Below are positions 39,063-51,744 of a stretch of DNA of 64,000 bases, piece by piece (position 1 is the first letter of the stretch; each line of letters begins with the position of its first letter). Made by a program: the position numbers and the translations under genes. The DNA is from Unio delphinus (taxonomy: Eukaryota > Mollusca > Bivalvia > Unionida > Unionidae). The stretch spans positions 5,241,001-5,305,000 of the forward strand of contig JAQISU010000132.1 of assembly GCA_029339505.1 (NCBI GenBank), written 5' to 3'. The notes beneath the pieces are model-generated. The model was not told the origin of the DNA. It ran no database searches and saw only the letters and a list, made by a program, of their open reading frames with translations.

Positions 39063-41745
39063 CAGCTGTTTTGATAGGAACACACACTTAACTCGATTTA
39101 CAATAAATATGCTCTCATAATAAAAGATGTAGGATGTATTGCTCTCAGCATAGCCAATGATATTACCTGTGGTGAAATTAACGCTGCCCTCCTCATCGGT
39201 TTGCTTGGCTAGGACTTCACATTCTGGGTTATCTTTCAACAGTTGTGCTGAAAAAGTCGCCAAATGAATGATCTATGAATTCAGTAAAGCATATAATAAA
39301 ATTTGTTGCAACAAAGTTGTAATTGTTCCTGAAATTGTTAATTTTCTTATGTTCGCTATACATGAACAACCATGAGAATTTAAACTTTGATCCTGAAATC
39401 TATATATCGTAGCGACCGTTCTTAAATGTATTAAAACATTTATCTATTTGCCTAATCTTACGAAAATATCTCTGATTTGATACGTGGAAGGAAAATTATA
39501 ATGTGCTGCGAATTTTGTTTCATTTGGAAAATTCGTTTATAGTAAATTTACCTTCGATAGTTCTTCGCTGATATGGAACAAGAATCAGTCGGACCAGGAT
39601 GGCGGCAATGATAGCAGGACCAAATGTGAGTATAAAAACTCCATAGAGTGGAATTTTGTTAAAATAGAGCACTGGAAATAGAACACGGATCCTTTTAATC
39701 ACTCAACAATGGACGATATGCATTGCATGGAAAATTAAAGTGAAGAATTCCAATTTGTTTTACAAATCTCGATATCTGATAAGAGTCTTTAATCGTTAAT
39801 TATGGAATTAATTAAATTCAGACAATGAAAAACAAATTTATCTCTTTATGAGCTTAACATGTGTATGTTGTGCACGTGAAACTTTAGAAGTAAAGACGTC
39901 AGAATTGAAAAAGAGCAGTGTTTACTTGTATGGATAAATACATTAATTAATATGAATACAGTTGTTAGGACATTTAATTTAAGTAGTAATACTTACATTC
40001 TGAACCTTCGTAAAAGACGGAGAAGAGGTTGATAGCAAGAGTCACTGCATAGAAAAATGGCAGCAACTTCAGTCCATTCACCAGAGGGTGATCCTTCTTC
40101 AGCACAAAGTAGTTAACGAACAGGAACAGGCCGGCCGAGACAAGTCCAGCAGAAATTGGAGAAATAAACCAGGATCCAACTGGGATTAAAAAATAAAATA
40201 AATATAAATTAGATTTTCAGAAAGAGATGGTTCCAGTCCAGGTTATTAAGTCTTAAAGCATACAAATAGTTATCCAAAAATGAGTGTCGCTTCCTCGACT
40301 TTGAAATTGCTGCAATAAAAAAAAAGAAATTTGCTGATGCGTGAGAATACATTGAATCATTCTTGATTACCTGTGACCCGCTCTACTGTCGTATGCGACT
40401 GGTCTCGGATCATATTTTCGAATCAAATACATACATGTGTAAGTAATAAGGTGTCCTTGTCATAATATCCATTTTCTTCCTTACCTATCATCCCGAGCTT
40501 CGGCCATTGAACGCCCTGGAGTCCATGTGCAACGAGGGAGAATCCAATTGTTGCGCCCACAATACTGTGCGTTCCGGAAACCGGTAATTTGAAAAAGGTT
40601 GCGACAAGCAGCCATATACAGGACCCTGAAAGCACAGGAGTCGGGTCTAAGTATATGACTTAAGATTTGTAGAAATTGAGTGTGTCTTGTGACACACTGC
40701 TACATTTTGAAGTTTTGGGCTGAAATGGAAAAGAAACACCTGCCTGTTCATAAACTATATATATATATGGTGCATATACAATATAAATTAATGAATCATG
40801 TACATGTACATTTATGCCCCTCGAGAAATAATGCTTTAAAATGATATAATTTAAGACAGATATTATTATTATTAAGCTGCTATATAAGTGACATTAAAAG
40901 AAACTCAAAAGTTAACAAATATTTTCATTTGAAGCAATTAACAATGAGATAACTATGAGCATTCAATGTTTTGGTACGTAATTAAGATGTAATTAACTAA
41001 TTAAGGGTCAGTGACCATTTTGTCCTCTGTAGGCTAACCTGAGAGAGCCGCCACGTTTCCAGCCATAAATACTTGCTCTGTGTCGTTAAAAGCATCCACG
41101 GTTATTATTCCTTTCCTTATTGTGTCTGAAACTCGAGCACCTGTAAACAAATCATTTTTATTTGAATCTCCTTGCTTACAGGAAGATAAACTGCAACATC
41201 TGAGAACGTCATTGTCATTACCGTAATAAATGTGTTTATTTTTCCTTGTTCGAGCTATGGATGAATATTGTGTTTGCAGTAACGCACAAGTACTATGTAC
41301 GAACCGTGTGCAATTCAGTGCATAATTTGATTTAAAATATAGACATTAATAGTAAGATAATGAAAATGGTTCAAAGAAAGATAATGTAACGGAATAAAGC
41401 ATGAGGATTCGACATGATCTTTGGAATCAGGCAGATATTATATTTACAAGAAAAAAATTCATTAATCCAATTATTAAATCTAATTCGTGCAGTGCAAAAT
41501 AAACCGCAATATACTTGAACACAAAACAATAAATAATGTTAGATTTTCTTACCAATCAGGACAGCGCCCAATATCTCAAATACCGTCGCCAGAATGCAGG
41601 CTTGACGCCAAGTCAGGACCTTTGAACCCACTGACGTACCAAACGAGTTTGCCACATCGTTGGCGCCAATGCCAAATGCCAGGACGAAGGCGATTATAAA
41701 GCCAACAATGATCATCCAAAGACATTCTTCTGGGATCATAATCAT
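34464..41745 (-). CDS. SLC20A: Sodium-dependent phosphate transporter (PiT/SLC20 family), 13 coding exons
   Basis: Coding exons in transcript order: 41745-41553, 41140-41039, 40625-40485, 40179-39997, 39671-39552, 39247-39167, 38920-38795, 38189-38131, 37857-37698, 37184-37126, 36606-36485, 35784-35599 and 34701-34464. All junctions are GT-AG and the lengths total 1,770 nt, exactly 590 codons with stop (589 aa). PiT hallmarks are visible: [21 protein letters not shown] near the N-terminus and [21 protein letters not shown] (split over exons 11-12), the duplicated family signature that forms the Na+/phosphate path. Hydrophobic exons 1-5 and 11-13 are the two transmembrane halves; exons 6-10 encode the variable cytoplasmic loop (about 160 residues, shorter than in vertebrate PiT1/2). 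It is a plasma-membrane Na+-phosphate symporter. It is intact; the ends and phases agree throughout. Confidence 0.95.
37583..37604. repeat. Poly(A) tract in a PiT intron
   Basis: About 21 A residues in the intron between coding exons 9 and 10. Confidence 0.9.
38970..39060. repeat. (CATA)n microsatellite in a PiT intron
   Basis: About 22 units of CATA between coding exons 6 and 7. It generates artefactual HTYI/YVCM frames. Confidence 0.95.
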
Positions 41746-41815
41746 CCTTGACGAGTTTTGAAATTCTGACGTAAATGGTCAGGTCAGGAAGTCACGGTTA
41801 AGATTTCTATTCACT
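41553..41815 (-). other. PiT exon 2, including 5' UTR
   Basis: Acceptor TTCTCTTTGCAG (AG at 41817-41816) places the exon start at 41815; 70 nt of untranslated leader precede the ATG at 41745. The donor is GTAAGA at 41552. Confidence 0.8.
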
Positions 41816-42358
41816 CTGCAAAGAGAAGAAAAAAAACTATAGCTGTTGAAACCGATACGTGCATGTGTAAACAGTCGCTCCTGCATGTCTTTTAGAGTCT
41901 ATTTTTATTTAAAAATCAATCTTGTGGGTAAAAATTGAAAGATGTTTCCATTAAAAGTAATGCTATTTAATAACAGTTATTCTAAGGTACCGCGCCAAGA
42001 ATGTTAACACTGGCACAAAAAGGGCGTAGCTTAAGATCTAGTTAGATATGCTTAACAAAAGCTGGATTGATGATAGTACTATGGTAATAACATCACTACG
42101 AGTACAATGACCTTTCGAAACTGATCCTATAATAAAGATAAAGTTTCCCGAAGCCATGTTCGAACGACAAATCTTCGTTTTTATATTCGTTGTTATTTAG
42201 ATTACTTTCACGAATTAGATAGAATGTAACCCATGTGACAATTAAACAGATCAAACAGGGCAACACATGCACCTAGAAAACGGATAGGGTTATACCTGGT
42301 ATTTTTGTTTTTTAAATTAACGCACGGAAAACGTTACAGTCTCTTGAACGATAGGATA

Positions 42359-42360
<2 letters not shown>

Positions 42361-42421
<61 letters not shown>
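42361..42421. repeat. (TA)n microsatellite in PiT intron 1
   Basis: Perfect TA tract of about 30 units. Confidence 0.95.
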
Positions 42422-42426
<5 letters not shown>

Positions 42427-42712
42427 CTGCGTTTAAATATATAGTTCATAACTAGAATACCAAAGTGTTAATCATATACTGATGTTACGATTTTGATTAT
42501 CTTGTTAATGTTTTTAGATCTACAATCAATAATCCTGCACATTGTCTTACCTACCAACTCGAAAAATCAATAGTACAGTACAACAATACAGGAAATCGAT
42601 TATTTCATTTGCTGCTAACGTTAACACTAGTGTTTAAGACGTATTAATAATACAAGCGATGGAAGGAGTAGTTAACGCCATTACATATATGGGTCCCGGA
42701 CATCCTTTTGGA

Positions 42713-42716
<4 letters not shown>

Positions 42717-42771
<55 letters not shown>

Positions 42772-42841
42772 GTATTTATGTATGTATGTATGTATGTATG
42801 TATGTATGTATGTATGTATGTATGTATGTATGTATGTATGT
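42717..42841. repeat. (CT)n-(TATG)n compound microsatellite
   Basis: A CT tract followed directly by about 18 TATG units. Confidence 0.95.
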
Positions 42842-43108
42842 CCGATTCTTGAGACAAAATGGTGTTCTAGTCCTTTTTAAAAGTCCTTATTAATCAGTGG
42901 ATCTAGTTTTATGTGGAAATTTCTTGCAAAATTTACAATGGTTTTTTTTTTTTTTGGGGGGGGGGGGAAGCAATTAAATTTCTGCTTGTTAAGTTTGGGA
43001 ACAAAAACCGTTACAGAGAGGGTAATAAATTCCAAGATGGCCAACGGTATAAAAGAAAAAAACTCTTCTCTAATCCCGCAGATAGTCTTGCTACCAACTC
43101 AAAAAATC

Positions 43109-43175
43109 AACAATACAATACAATACAATACAATACAATACAATACAATACAATACAATACAATACAATACAATA
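43109..43175. repeat. (CAATA)n pentanucleotide microsatellite
   Basis: About 13 perfect CAATA units. Confidence 0.95.
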
Positions 43176-43425
43176 CTACGTTAAATCCATTATTTCATTT
43201 GCTGGTAGCGTTGTCACAGATGTTTAAAGACGTATTTATACAAGCCATTGATGGAGTAGTTAACATCATTACGTATACAGATCCCGGACACAGACAAGTC
43301 TGATAGTGATTCCTCGATTAATGAGAAATACATGGTGCTCTAATCCTTTTTTTTCTCACCGTCTTAAGAAATCAGTTGATCCAGTTTTATGTAGATATTT
43401 CTTGCAACATTTACCATGATAAAAG

Positions 43426-43957
43426 AAAACAAATCTCGTTTATTGAACCAATAGCTGTGTTTCCCTTTTCCCTCATGTGCGCTGTTGAGATCCCCAAATA
43501 TTTCATTTGCCCTCCCCCCCAGTGTTTATACCAAAATTACTTTTTTTTTACTCAGTCTGACGTTTTGACATCAAGGAGAATTTTGACTCAGTCTTGTACC
43601 CCTAGGGGGATACACTGCAATAGGTAGCAATAATTAAGAAACCATGTTGAAAATAGTAAAGCTCAAATGCCACTTTAACATGCAACCCCGTTTTCTACAA
43701 TCAACTAGTCTTAAAATATGGAAACGTGGATATAAAGGGATGCTAGTGTGTGCTGCTGTACGAATCAAGAGCCAGCAAAATTACGTCACAACTGTGATGA
43801 CTCACGTTTTCCGTTGTGATGTGGATGAGACTAATAGCAAAATACACAGAAAGAACGGTGAAATTCTGGGCTATATCAGGTGTTGGGGAAAAAAGTCGCA
43901 TTGTTAATCAGACGGTCAGAGAATATATTGGAAAACATGCGCATATATGAACGCATC
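43426..43957. other. PiT intron 1 sequence with a dispersed repeat segment
   Basis: No gene recognised. 43567-43620 (catcaaggagaa…cttgtacccctagggggata) matches about 5770-5825. Confidence 0.45.
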
Positions 43958-44396
43958 ATATAGTAATACACAAATTCCCTATCATATAGTAATGCACAGA
44001 TTCCCTATCATATAGTAATACACAGATTTCCTATCATATAGTAATACACAGATTCCCTATCATATAGTAATACACAGATTCCCTATCATATAGTAATGCA
44101 CAGATTCCCTATCATATAGTAATACACAGATTCCCTATCATATAGTAATACACAAATTCCCTATCATATAGTAATACACAGATTCCCTATCATATAGTAA
44201 TACACAGATTCCCTATCATATAGTAATACACATTCCCTATCATATAGTAATACACAGATTCCCTATCATATAATAATACACAGATTCCCTATCATATAGT
44301 AATACACAGATTCTCTATCATATAGTAATGCACAGATTCCCTATCATATAGTAATACACAGATTCCCTATCATATAGTAATACACAAATTCCCTAG
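43958..44396. repeat. 26-bp minisatellite, about 17 copies
   Basis: The unit TATCATATAGTAATACACAG plus ATTCCC repeats about 17 times. One copy is shortened to about 22 bp and several have TGCACAG or CACAAAT variants. It lies in PiT intron 1. A lone match to the unit end (AAATTCCCTATTATATA) occurs at about 45486. Confidence 0.95.
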
Positions 44397-46115
44397 TAAT
44401 GTATTGGTACTTTGATCTTGGTATCATTCAAGCATTGCGAACAAGGTAATACAAAAGAAGCCAAAACGTGTATGCGTGCATTCCCAACTGTTACGTATGT
44501 TACTGGCCCTGAGTCAGGGCGCGCTGATTCGGTTTAGACCGGCGTGAACCGGCTCACCCAATAACTGTTTTCTACCGGTTGTACTTGATGATCGACGATT
44601 GTAGTGTTTTCGAACAGGCAAGTGTTGACTTAAATTAAAGTACGATGATTATAGGTAACATGAAACAGAGCTGTACAACGTATAAATTGTTCTGTACAGA
44701 TTTACGAGAGGATCTCTAGCCTGGTTTTGCAGGGGATCAGGTTTAGTGTTTTCTTTCTTTGTTCTCTATATTTCTTTTGTGGAGTACACTGTTTCCAAAG
44801 TTATATCAATCGGCAAAGATTAAAAGCCGAGGTTAAGAAGTGTATGCAAATTGAACCTTCTCTTTAAGATCTGTACGTAGATCGCAATTTTCGTCTCCAT
44901 GCAAAGACTCCGTTCAAATAGGTAAAGAATGATGGCTGAATCAGCATGTATGTGCTTGTAATTCCAGTTAACTACGCAGATAGCAATGCGGTTGCTATGC
45001 TACCAGATTACATCAAGGAACAAACCCACTGATATATACAAAGCTATCATTACCAAAGATTTTCTTCTAGTACAAGTCGATCGATTCCCGCCAAGGATGC
45101 TGAAGTCATGAAGGAATGTTTGTTGCAAAAGTGAGGAGTTCGAATTAATTGTCTAACACCATCTTGAGAATCAAGGATTCTGCAGATAAGATTAAAAAGA
45201 CCCCCTTTTTCCTTTCGCGTATGTTATTTTAATGAAGAAACTTACAAATATCTTATGAAAGAGAGAATAAAATGTTATCGGACATAGTTTGTAACAAAAG
45301 TTTAAAAACTATAGTACATGTACTTTCAAATGCTTTAAGGACCGGACACAATTTATTACGCATGACAATTTGATTAAGAACAATATTTAGATGACACTGA
45401 TTTTGTATCCTTAAGGAAATTGGCGCCTTTTAGAACCTGTTAAGACGTTTTCACTAACTTCCTTTGCGGGCCGCTATGTTTAGTACAAATTCCCTATTAT
45501 ATAACTTTTATGAAAAAAAAATTAATAATAAAAAAATTAAAAAAAAACATTTTCTATCTAATATGATTGTGATATTGGACATTTGCAAAATATTCCACTC
45601 GAAGGCGGCGATGACGTGGTATAACTGACGCACGTGTTTATCAGTACGTCTTAGTCTTCTGTGAAATAATCAATGACTGATTTTGATGATCTCTAGTTAA
45701 TTTTAAAAACATGAATATTAATAATTAAAACAAAATTACCGCATAAAATATAAATCACTACCGCATTTTTCGGCTCCTTACATGTAACAAAAAATACGGA
45801 TGTTGTAGCATATTACGATACAAGGAAGAAAAAAACAATGACCTGAATTGTATAATCCTTCTGTGTCCAAGCCATTAAATGTTTGTTCAGTAGCAAAACA
45901 AATATTCTTTTCTATAAACCAATATAGTTACCAGAATGATAGAATTTTTCTCAATAAAGAATAAATGTAAATAATTTTTATATTAAAAAAAAAATAATGT
46001 TAACAATAACAGATGATGTGGTAAATTATGAAGACGTTTTGGAAATGTCAGGACAAGAGTTAGTACACCATCAGAGTGATTGAGAGAAAGAAGAAAAGAA
46101 GCTATGAACACTCAC
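44397..46115. other. PiT intron 1 sequence, no supported gene
   Basis: No gene, repeat family or RNA recognised. Several poly(A/T)-rich stretches (about 45520-45550, 45985-45995). Confidence 0.45.
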
Positions 46116-46165
46116 CTAATCTCAAAGTGAACCCTTTTGTCTATCCAGTAGTATCTGAAACACGT
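46116..46165 (-). other. Putative non-coding first exon of the PiT gene
   Basis: A strong donor (ATTAG|GTGAGTG, GT at 46115-46114) on the minus strand lies below a TATA-like box. It pairs with the acceptor at 41816 to give a first intron of about 4.3 kb. The 5' boundary (about 46150-46165) is estimated from the TATA spacing. Confidence 0.45.
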
Positions 46166-46177
46166 GGAGTGAGCCGA

Positions 46178-46187
46178 CTCTCTTTAT
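46178..46187 (-). promoter_or_regulatory. TATA-like box for the PiT gene
   Basis: CTTATAAAGA on the minus strand, about 25-30 bp upstream of the proposed first exon. Confidence 0.35.
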
Positions 46188-46746
46188 AAGAGCTGATCAG
46201 TAGTGAAACGCATGCCGCCACAAATACGTCGAGCCGCCTGAATGCTCTCATACGAGCTCATTAACAATACCAACCAATCCCACTGGAGGTTTATTTTTAA
46301 CTTCATTCCATAATACATATATATGTTACATGACTTACTTGTTGGCGGGCTGTAGTGTTGCGGGCTGTAATATTGACCTTGATTCAAGCAAGAAAAGGCG
46401 GTACGAGGCAATCCTGTAGACGTTATTTGAAAATTAGTGGGCTTCTTGTAATTGTTCTTTGAAGTATGTAAACAATATATTACGTTATTGATATAGTCTT
46501 GATAAGATAATAAATACTTTGTCACTCGCTCAATCCTTTTAGCGGTAGAGCACATCCTGACACAAATCACACACACACACACAGTGTATAGTGCAAGTGG
46601 CACATATTGAAATAAGTACCGACCGAATTCCAATTTGGCAGCTGACTGCTTCTCTTATAGTTTGTCTGCGATCCTTTAAATTTATTCTTTTTTGGAGTGA
46701 GTGTGGGAGATAAAACCAAGGACACATATTTTTATTACTTCTGACA

Positions 46747-46748
<2 letters not shown>

Positions 46749-46795
<47 letters not shown>

Positions 46796-46820
46796 GTTGT
46801 TGTTGTTGTTGTTGTTGTTG
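46749..46820. repeat. (TTA)n-(TTG)n compound microsatellite
   Basis: About 16 ATT units followed by about 8 GTT units. It creates an artefactual poly-Asn frame on the minus strand. Confidence 0.95.
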
Positions 46821-46966
46821 TACATAACGTCATTAAAATATACATCCCCTAATTGTAACGTGGTCATGTATTGATAAATGTCATTAAACCTGGGATCGCA
46901 TATAATTCCCACTCTCAAATAAAAGACGTTCAATGGTTAGTAACCTGATGATTTGATTGGTCAGTG

Positions 46967-47096
46967 CAGGCCCGCACCTAGGAAATTCTGGGCCCCTTTC
47001 GTGTTTCAAATATGTGCGTATATGTGCCTATCTAGCTCGGGCCCCTGACAAGTACCATGGTTGCCCCCCCCCCCCCCTCCCCCAGGTGCGGGCCTG
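46967..47096. mobile_element. hAT-like MITE D (130 bp)
   Basis: Terminal inverted repeats CAGGCCCGCACCT… and …AGGTGCGGGCCTG. Flanked by GGTCAGTG on the left and GTCAGTG on the right; the 8-bp duplication is complete if the terminal G is shared. A poly(C) tract lies near the right end. No coding capacity. Confidence 0.75.
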
Positions 47097-47786
47097 GTCA
47101 GTGACATGGGGTTAGCCAATCAAATCCATATTCTCGTGTTGACTTTGATTGCAATCCTTGAGTCAGAAATGCTTATTACAGTATACAGTGTCTTAATCTG
47201 GATCTAAGAGGATCTTGTAGGGGATATAAATATAAAATTAGTTTTATTCTCTTTTTCACCAGAAAACTCAACATTAATTGCACTATTTTTCTAAACGTAT
47301 TGTCTATTTCTTACTCGAGTGTAGGGTGTATCACATATTTTGATTCCACAGTGAAAATATTTTATAAGATGTTCATCCGTTATGGCGCCACGCCAGATGT
47401 AATCTTTGCTAATATCAGGCGGATTGAAACTGCTATAAACAACCTACGGTATAACCGTGATTTTGGTTGTTCTAATTGTTTCGTTGTTTTTTTTAAAAAA
47501 TATTTTGTATAGGTTTTTCCCCGCCTTTGTTCTACATTGATTTATTACTATATTATCAGAATATGCGCAGTTCATTACATGATACGTCGAACATATTTTA
47601 TTTCGGCAAAACATATATCCATCATCATTGTCACGTTTGCAATTATATAACACGCTTTTATCCATTCAATTAACATGCTAACTTGCAATAACCTTCTAGC
47701 TGTACGTGACGTTAGGTGTTGATATTTTGAATTTCACGCTCTTGGCATTAGTGGATCTGATGCAGATCGGCAAAATGCCACTGTTA

Positions 47787-48017
<231 letters not shown>

Positions 48018-48393
48018 GCGTCGGTTAATAAGATAATAATATCACGTCATAAGTTTATGGGAACATTTGTAAGATGCGGAACACTTTGGAATATACCAGT
48101 TTAGTGGTATCTTCATATAAAACATATCATTAACATTTTCCAAGAGACAAGGCCAGAGACCCAAGTACATCTCGAATATCCTGTGTCAGCATGTGTCATA
48201 TCAAACTTACACAAAATAAAGTAACCATTCCCAATGCGCTACGTATGTAGCTTACTGATCAGGAACGTTTGCGTCTCAGATGGTTTCTGTTGCGCTGTTG
48301 GTTTATCAGTAACTAAATGTCAGTAGAATCGGCAAATAAACACTGGGGGTACCACTGTTGCATCACAAAGTGGTAAGCATTATCTCCGTAGGC

Positions 48394-48588
48394 CAGAGGC
48401 GTAGCTGGGGGGGGGGGGCAGGGAGGTACATATGTCCCCGGGCGACATACTAGTGGGGGCGCCAAAATGGGCTTTGAAATAGGTTGTAACGGGTAATGTT
48501 GATTTCATTGTTGAAAATAATGGGGTTCAGAGCTGAGGGGGGGGGATGAATATTGTCTTTGGCGCCAAACACTTTAGATACGCCTCTG
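48394..48588. mobile_element. hAT-like MITE A (195 bp)
   Basis: Ten-bp terminal inverted repeats CAGAGGCGTA/TACGCCTCTG and a perfect 8-bp target duplication CCGTAGGC (48386-48393 and 48589-48596). The CAG start and 8-bp duplication are hAT-superfamily traits. It has G-rich runs and no coding sequence. Confidence 0.85.
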
Positions 48589-49166
48589 CCGTAGGCTCTG
48601 TACGTTACATGTTCACTAGTTTCTGAGCTGGCTCGCCAGACTGTCCAAACTACGATTTCTCAACGTTGTCAGTTAAGAACACACGTCTTTGGTCGCCTTT
48701 TCTTTCGTTTTCATGAATTATGATTTCTGTCAAACTCCGTTTGGCCCTGGTAACACAATTTGTGTTTTTGAAAGTTGTAAGAAACGAATACGTGGCAGTC
48801 TTTGTGCATCTTGAAACGATACATCATCGCATACGATGTTGAAAGTAATGCATGTATGTGTCTATATGCCTTCTAATCAACACATAAAGAAAAAAGTATT
48901 ACGCTAGAAAACATTTTAAGAGCCGTTAATAATAAAAACAAGGGTTCTTGGAAAGGACGGATGATCTGCTGGGAGGCAAGAGGTATAGGATTTCAAGATA
49001 AGAAAACTGTTCCCCTTAACTGCTGAGTGTTGAAACACTGATCTGCTTCAGCTATAGCAATATTTGCACATAATGGATGTCACATTGTCGACATTTTCAT
49101 TTAGTATCAAGTAGATTGTATCTTCTGGTGAAAGAAAACCAAATCATAATTGATCTCCCATGCAGG

Positions 49167-49329
49167 CAACGTTCCCTCTAAGCGAATAGTAGATGTGCGC
49201 ACAGTACTAGCTGCACTGCGCAAACATTACGAAGACCGCAAAATTTAACGTTGGATTGAGCAAAAATTGACAATTCAGCTGCGCGGGGATGCCTGAGCAG
49301 CGCGCGCGCGCAGCTTCGAGGGAACGTTG
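49167..49329. mobile_element. hAT-like MITE C (163 bp)
   Basis: Twelve-bp perfect terminal inverted repeats CAACGTTCCCTC/GAGGGAACGTTG and a perfect 8-bp duplication CATGCAGG (49159-49166 and 49330-49337). The interior is rich in GCGC, including a CGCGCGCGCG run. A decayed relative may be at 4607. Confidence 0.85.
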
Positions 49330-49917
49330 CATGCAGGTGTACTTATGGCAACAAAAGATTAAAGAAAGCCGTACTGGATGTAAAACTGGCGCCATTTACA
49401 TTTAGGACAGACTAGATATCATAAAAACTATAATTATGAAACCTTTACGTTGATATAGGCATCCGTTTGGGAGGAGGATATATGTCAACATTTTCAAGAT
49501 AGCCACCATGTTGTTGCGGTTCATTTTGTTTAGGATCATCTACACACCATCAAAACTCATTTCATGAAACGCCATGTCAAAATGAATTTCCATTTAAGAG
49601 GAGAATCACCAAAAGGGTTTTAAAAAAAGGACTCATATGGGATATCAGATGAGTATAATTTAATTTAGATTCTGTCAAACATAACATTATCGATAACTCC
49701 ATGCTAATCTTAATATTAACTCGGCATAAATTGAGAGGAAAAGATTTGCATGCCAGCCACTGTAGCAACCATATCAGACCTATGATTATCACTGTCTTCA
49801 TTCAGGATTAACTAGACATCACACGAAGTCTTGCAGTGAAAACCTCATGTTGGTACCACCATCCACGCAGGAGTAGGCGCGAGATGGTTAAGACGGTTTA
49901 TGCGGCGGCCTTATTGG

Positions 49918-50096
49918 CAGTGGCGTCGCTAGCGGGGTGCGGGGGGTGCGGACCGCACCGGGTGACACCATCTCAGACGGGTGACACCAAAATGAAAAAT
50001 TGAAAATTTTACAGAGCACACACTGCTCGGTCTAGTGGGAGGGGTGACACCATGAGTTTACCGCACTGGGTGACACCAACCCTAGCGACGCCGCTG
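49918..50096. mobile_element. hAT-like MITE B (179 bp)
   Basis: Fifteen-bp terminal inverted repeats CAGTGGCGTCGCTAG/CTAGCGACGCCGCTG (one mismatch) and a perfect 8-bp duplication CTTATTGG (49910-49917 and 50097-50104). The interior repeats GGGTGACACCA several times. Confidence 0.87.
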
Positions 50097-50243
50097 CTTA
50101 TTGGAAACCAATTTTTACATCATTTTCAGTAGACATCATCAGAAGTCGTTTAGTGAAAATCTCACCTGTGAGGTACACCCACTAGACATCAGAAGGTAAC
50201 ATTGTAAGTTAAATCAATTTGCAAATCTCTGTGTTGGAGTGTC

Positions 50244-50370
50244 GCAATTTGGGATTTACTTGCCAGTATCTTCCCTTGGGTAGGTGGTTCTCTTTTATGT
50301 TTTCCCAGGTTCTGCCTTGGCTTATATTGTGCTTACAAAATGCGGTAAACACCTTGACAACAAAAACAAC
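50244..50370 (+). mobile_element. Decayed SINE core fragment
   Basis: TTGCCAGTATCTTC…GGGTAGGTGGTTCT…GTTTTCCCAGGTTCT…GTGCT…AAAATG matches, in order, the body of the SINE at 62.65 kb (TTGCCAGTAGCTTC, GGGTCGGTGGTTCT, GGTTTTCCCGGGTTCT, GTGCTGAAAAATG). The tRNA-like head is missing or unrecognisable. Confidence 0.6.
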
Positions 50371-51744
50371 CATACAAGAGTACTGTTAAGGATGGCTGCT
50401 ATGGCACTGACACCGGACGTAATATCTGCACCAGTTTATTTTACGATATATGGCTAAAGACTAGACTCAGCACTGATATTTAGCTCTGGTATGACCAGTG
50501 CTGCGGCTGTTTTTCTTGGATTTGTTATTTTGGAGCCATATGTATAGATATTAATGTGACTTTGATATTTTGTTGTTATTTCTATCATTGTTTGTAATTT
50601 TGAATAATTTTCTTGACTTTCTTTGTTTCCATTTATTTAAAAGGGAGATGTTAATTGAGGGCCTTATGTTATTCCAAGGTTGTTCATCATAGAACTGTCT
50701 GTTTTCTGCTTGGAAGTTTTCTATGTTTAGTTGGAATCTTAGGTTGTGCACTATTTTCCCCATTGGATATGAATTTCTTAGAGCTTTTATAAAGGGTATA
50801 TCACATTTCGCTATGGCTTTTTGTGATGGGTGTGTCTTGGGGTGGGTGGCAATTTTGGTAATTCAGATCTTGCAACTATGTCAGTCTTATTATAGCGGAG
50901 TGCGACGCATGGGATCATACTAAGCAGAGAACCAGACTATGTCAGACTGTTACAGTCACTTTAATAAATTGTGCTGTTAGTATACACCCGAAATTAATAA
51001 TATTATTAATTTCACCATAATATTAAATATAGTGTCTTGCAACGTTGTCCTTTAGGCATTTAGCAAACAAGATAATTAGGTATTATTAGAAGCTGATATT
51101 GTTGTGACAAACACTGTATTGATGTAAAGTCGTTATGCGATATTGAAAAGCATGTTCTATCTCACCTATATTATTTATAAAAAAGCTTTTTCAAGTTCAA
51201 TAACTCTGATCTTTTTGATATATAAGACACAGGTGTTACAATATCATTAATCATCCGACAATTTGCTTAACCGTCTTTGGTGGTTGTATTTAAGACTAGA
51301 TTTACCATTATATAAACATAACGGATTCTAACCGCGTTGATGAAAATGTGAAATCTACCGACAGCATGTTGGGCCACATAAAAGATGTTGCTAAATTTGA
51401 TAAGAAATTATTTTCACTTGTTGATGGCTATCTACTCTACCGTTTGCTTTCCGCGTTGATGATATTAAAAAAAAAAACCATTGACTCATACGCAAAGAGA
51501 ATCTCGATTGTTATTCACCAAGGACGCCATTTCAAACACCATTAAGTGGCGTAATTGATTAGTTTCAATATGAATGTGATGTTAAGACCCCAGAGCACTA
51601 AATTGCTTAAACTTACATCATCGGATCGGATATCTTCAATAACTTTAGGACAGTTGTAGCAGTACAAAAGATTCATTGACTAGAAGTGCTTTGCTTGGAC
51701 GTGATACGTCTGGTGAATCTGGACAGCGCCTGTCTATCGAGCAA
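50371..51744. other. Intergenic DNA, nothing recognised
   Basis: No gene or repeat family recognised. Short open frames here lack any domain or splice support. Confidence 0.5.

Larger units (their letters stand above)
42545..43425. repeat. Diverged tandem duplication (about 540-bp offset) with different microsatellites
   Basis: Copy 1 (about 42545-42945) and copy 2 (about 43084-43425) share ACCAACTC.AAAAATCAA, TTATTTCATTTGCTG, GGAGTAGTTAAC.…CATTAC and CCAGTTTTATGT/CTAGTTTTATGT in the same order. Copy 1 carries a (CT)n tract (42717-42767) and a (TATG)n tract (42768-42841); copy 2 carries a (CAATA)n pentanucleotide tract (about 43109-43175). It lies within PiT intron 1. The intervening DNA holds a T11G13 homopolymer run. 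Confidence 0.75.

Noticed and set aside
43958..44396. CRISPR-like 26-bp repeat array
   Set aside because: No spacers; an ordinary minisatellite in an intron.
46184..46633. 149-codon minus-strand frame upstream of the PiT promoter
   Set aside because: Contains a CA-microsatellite-derived VCVC segment and no recognisable domain; it overlaps the promoter region.
46682..46933. Poly-Asn protein
   Set aside because: Translation of the (TTA)n tract on the opposite strand.
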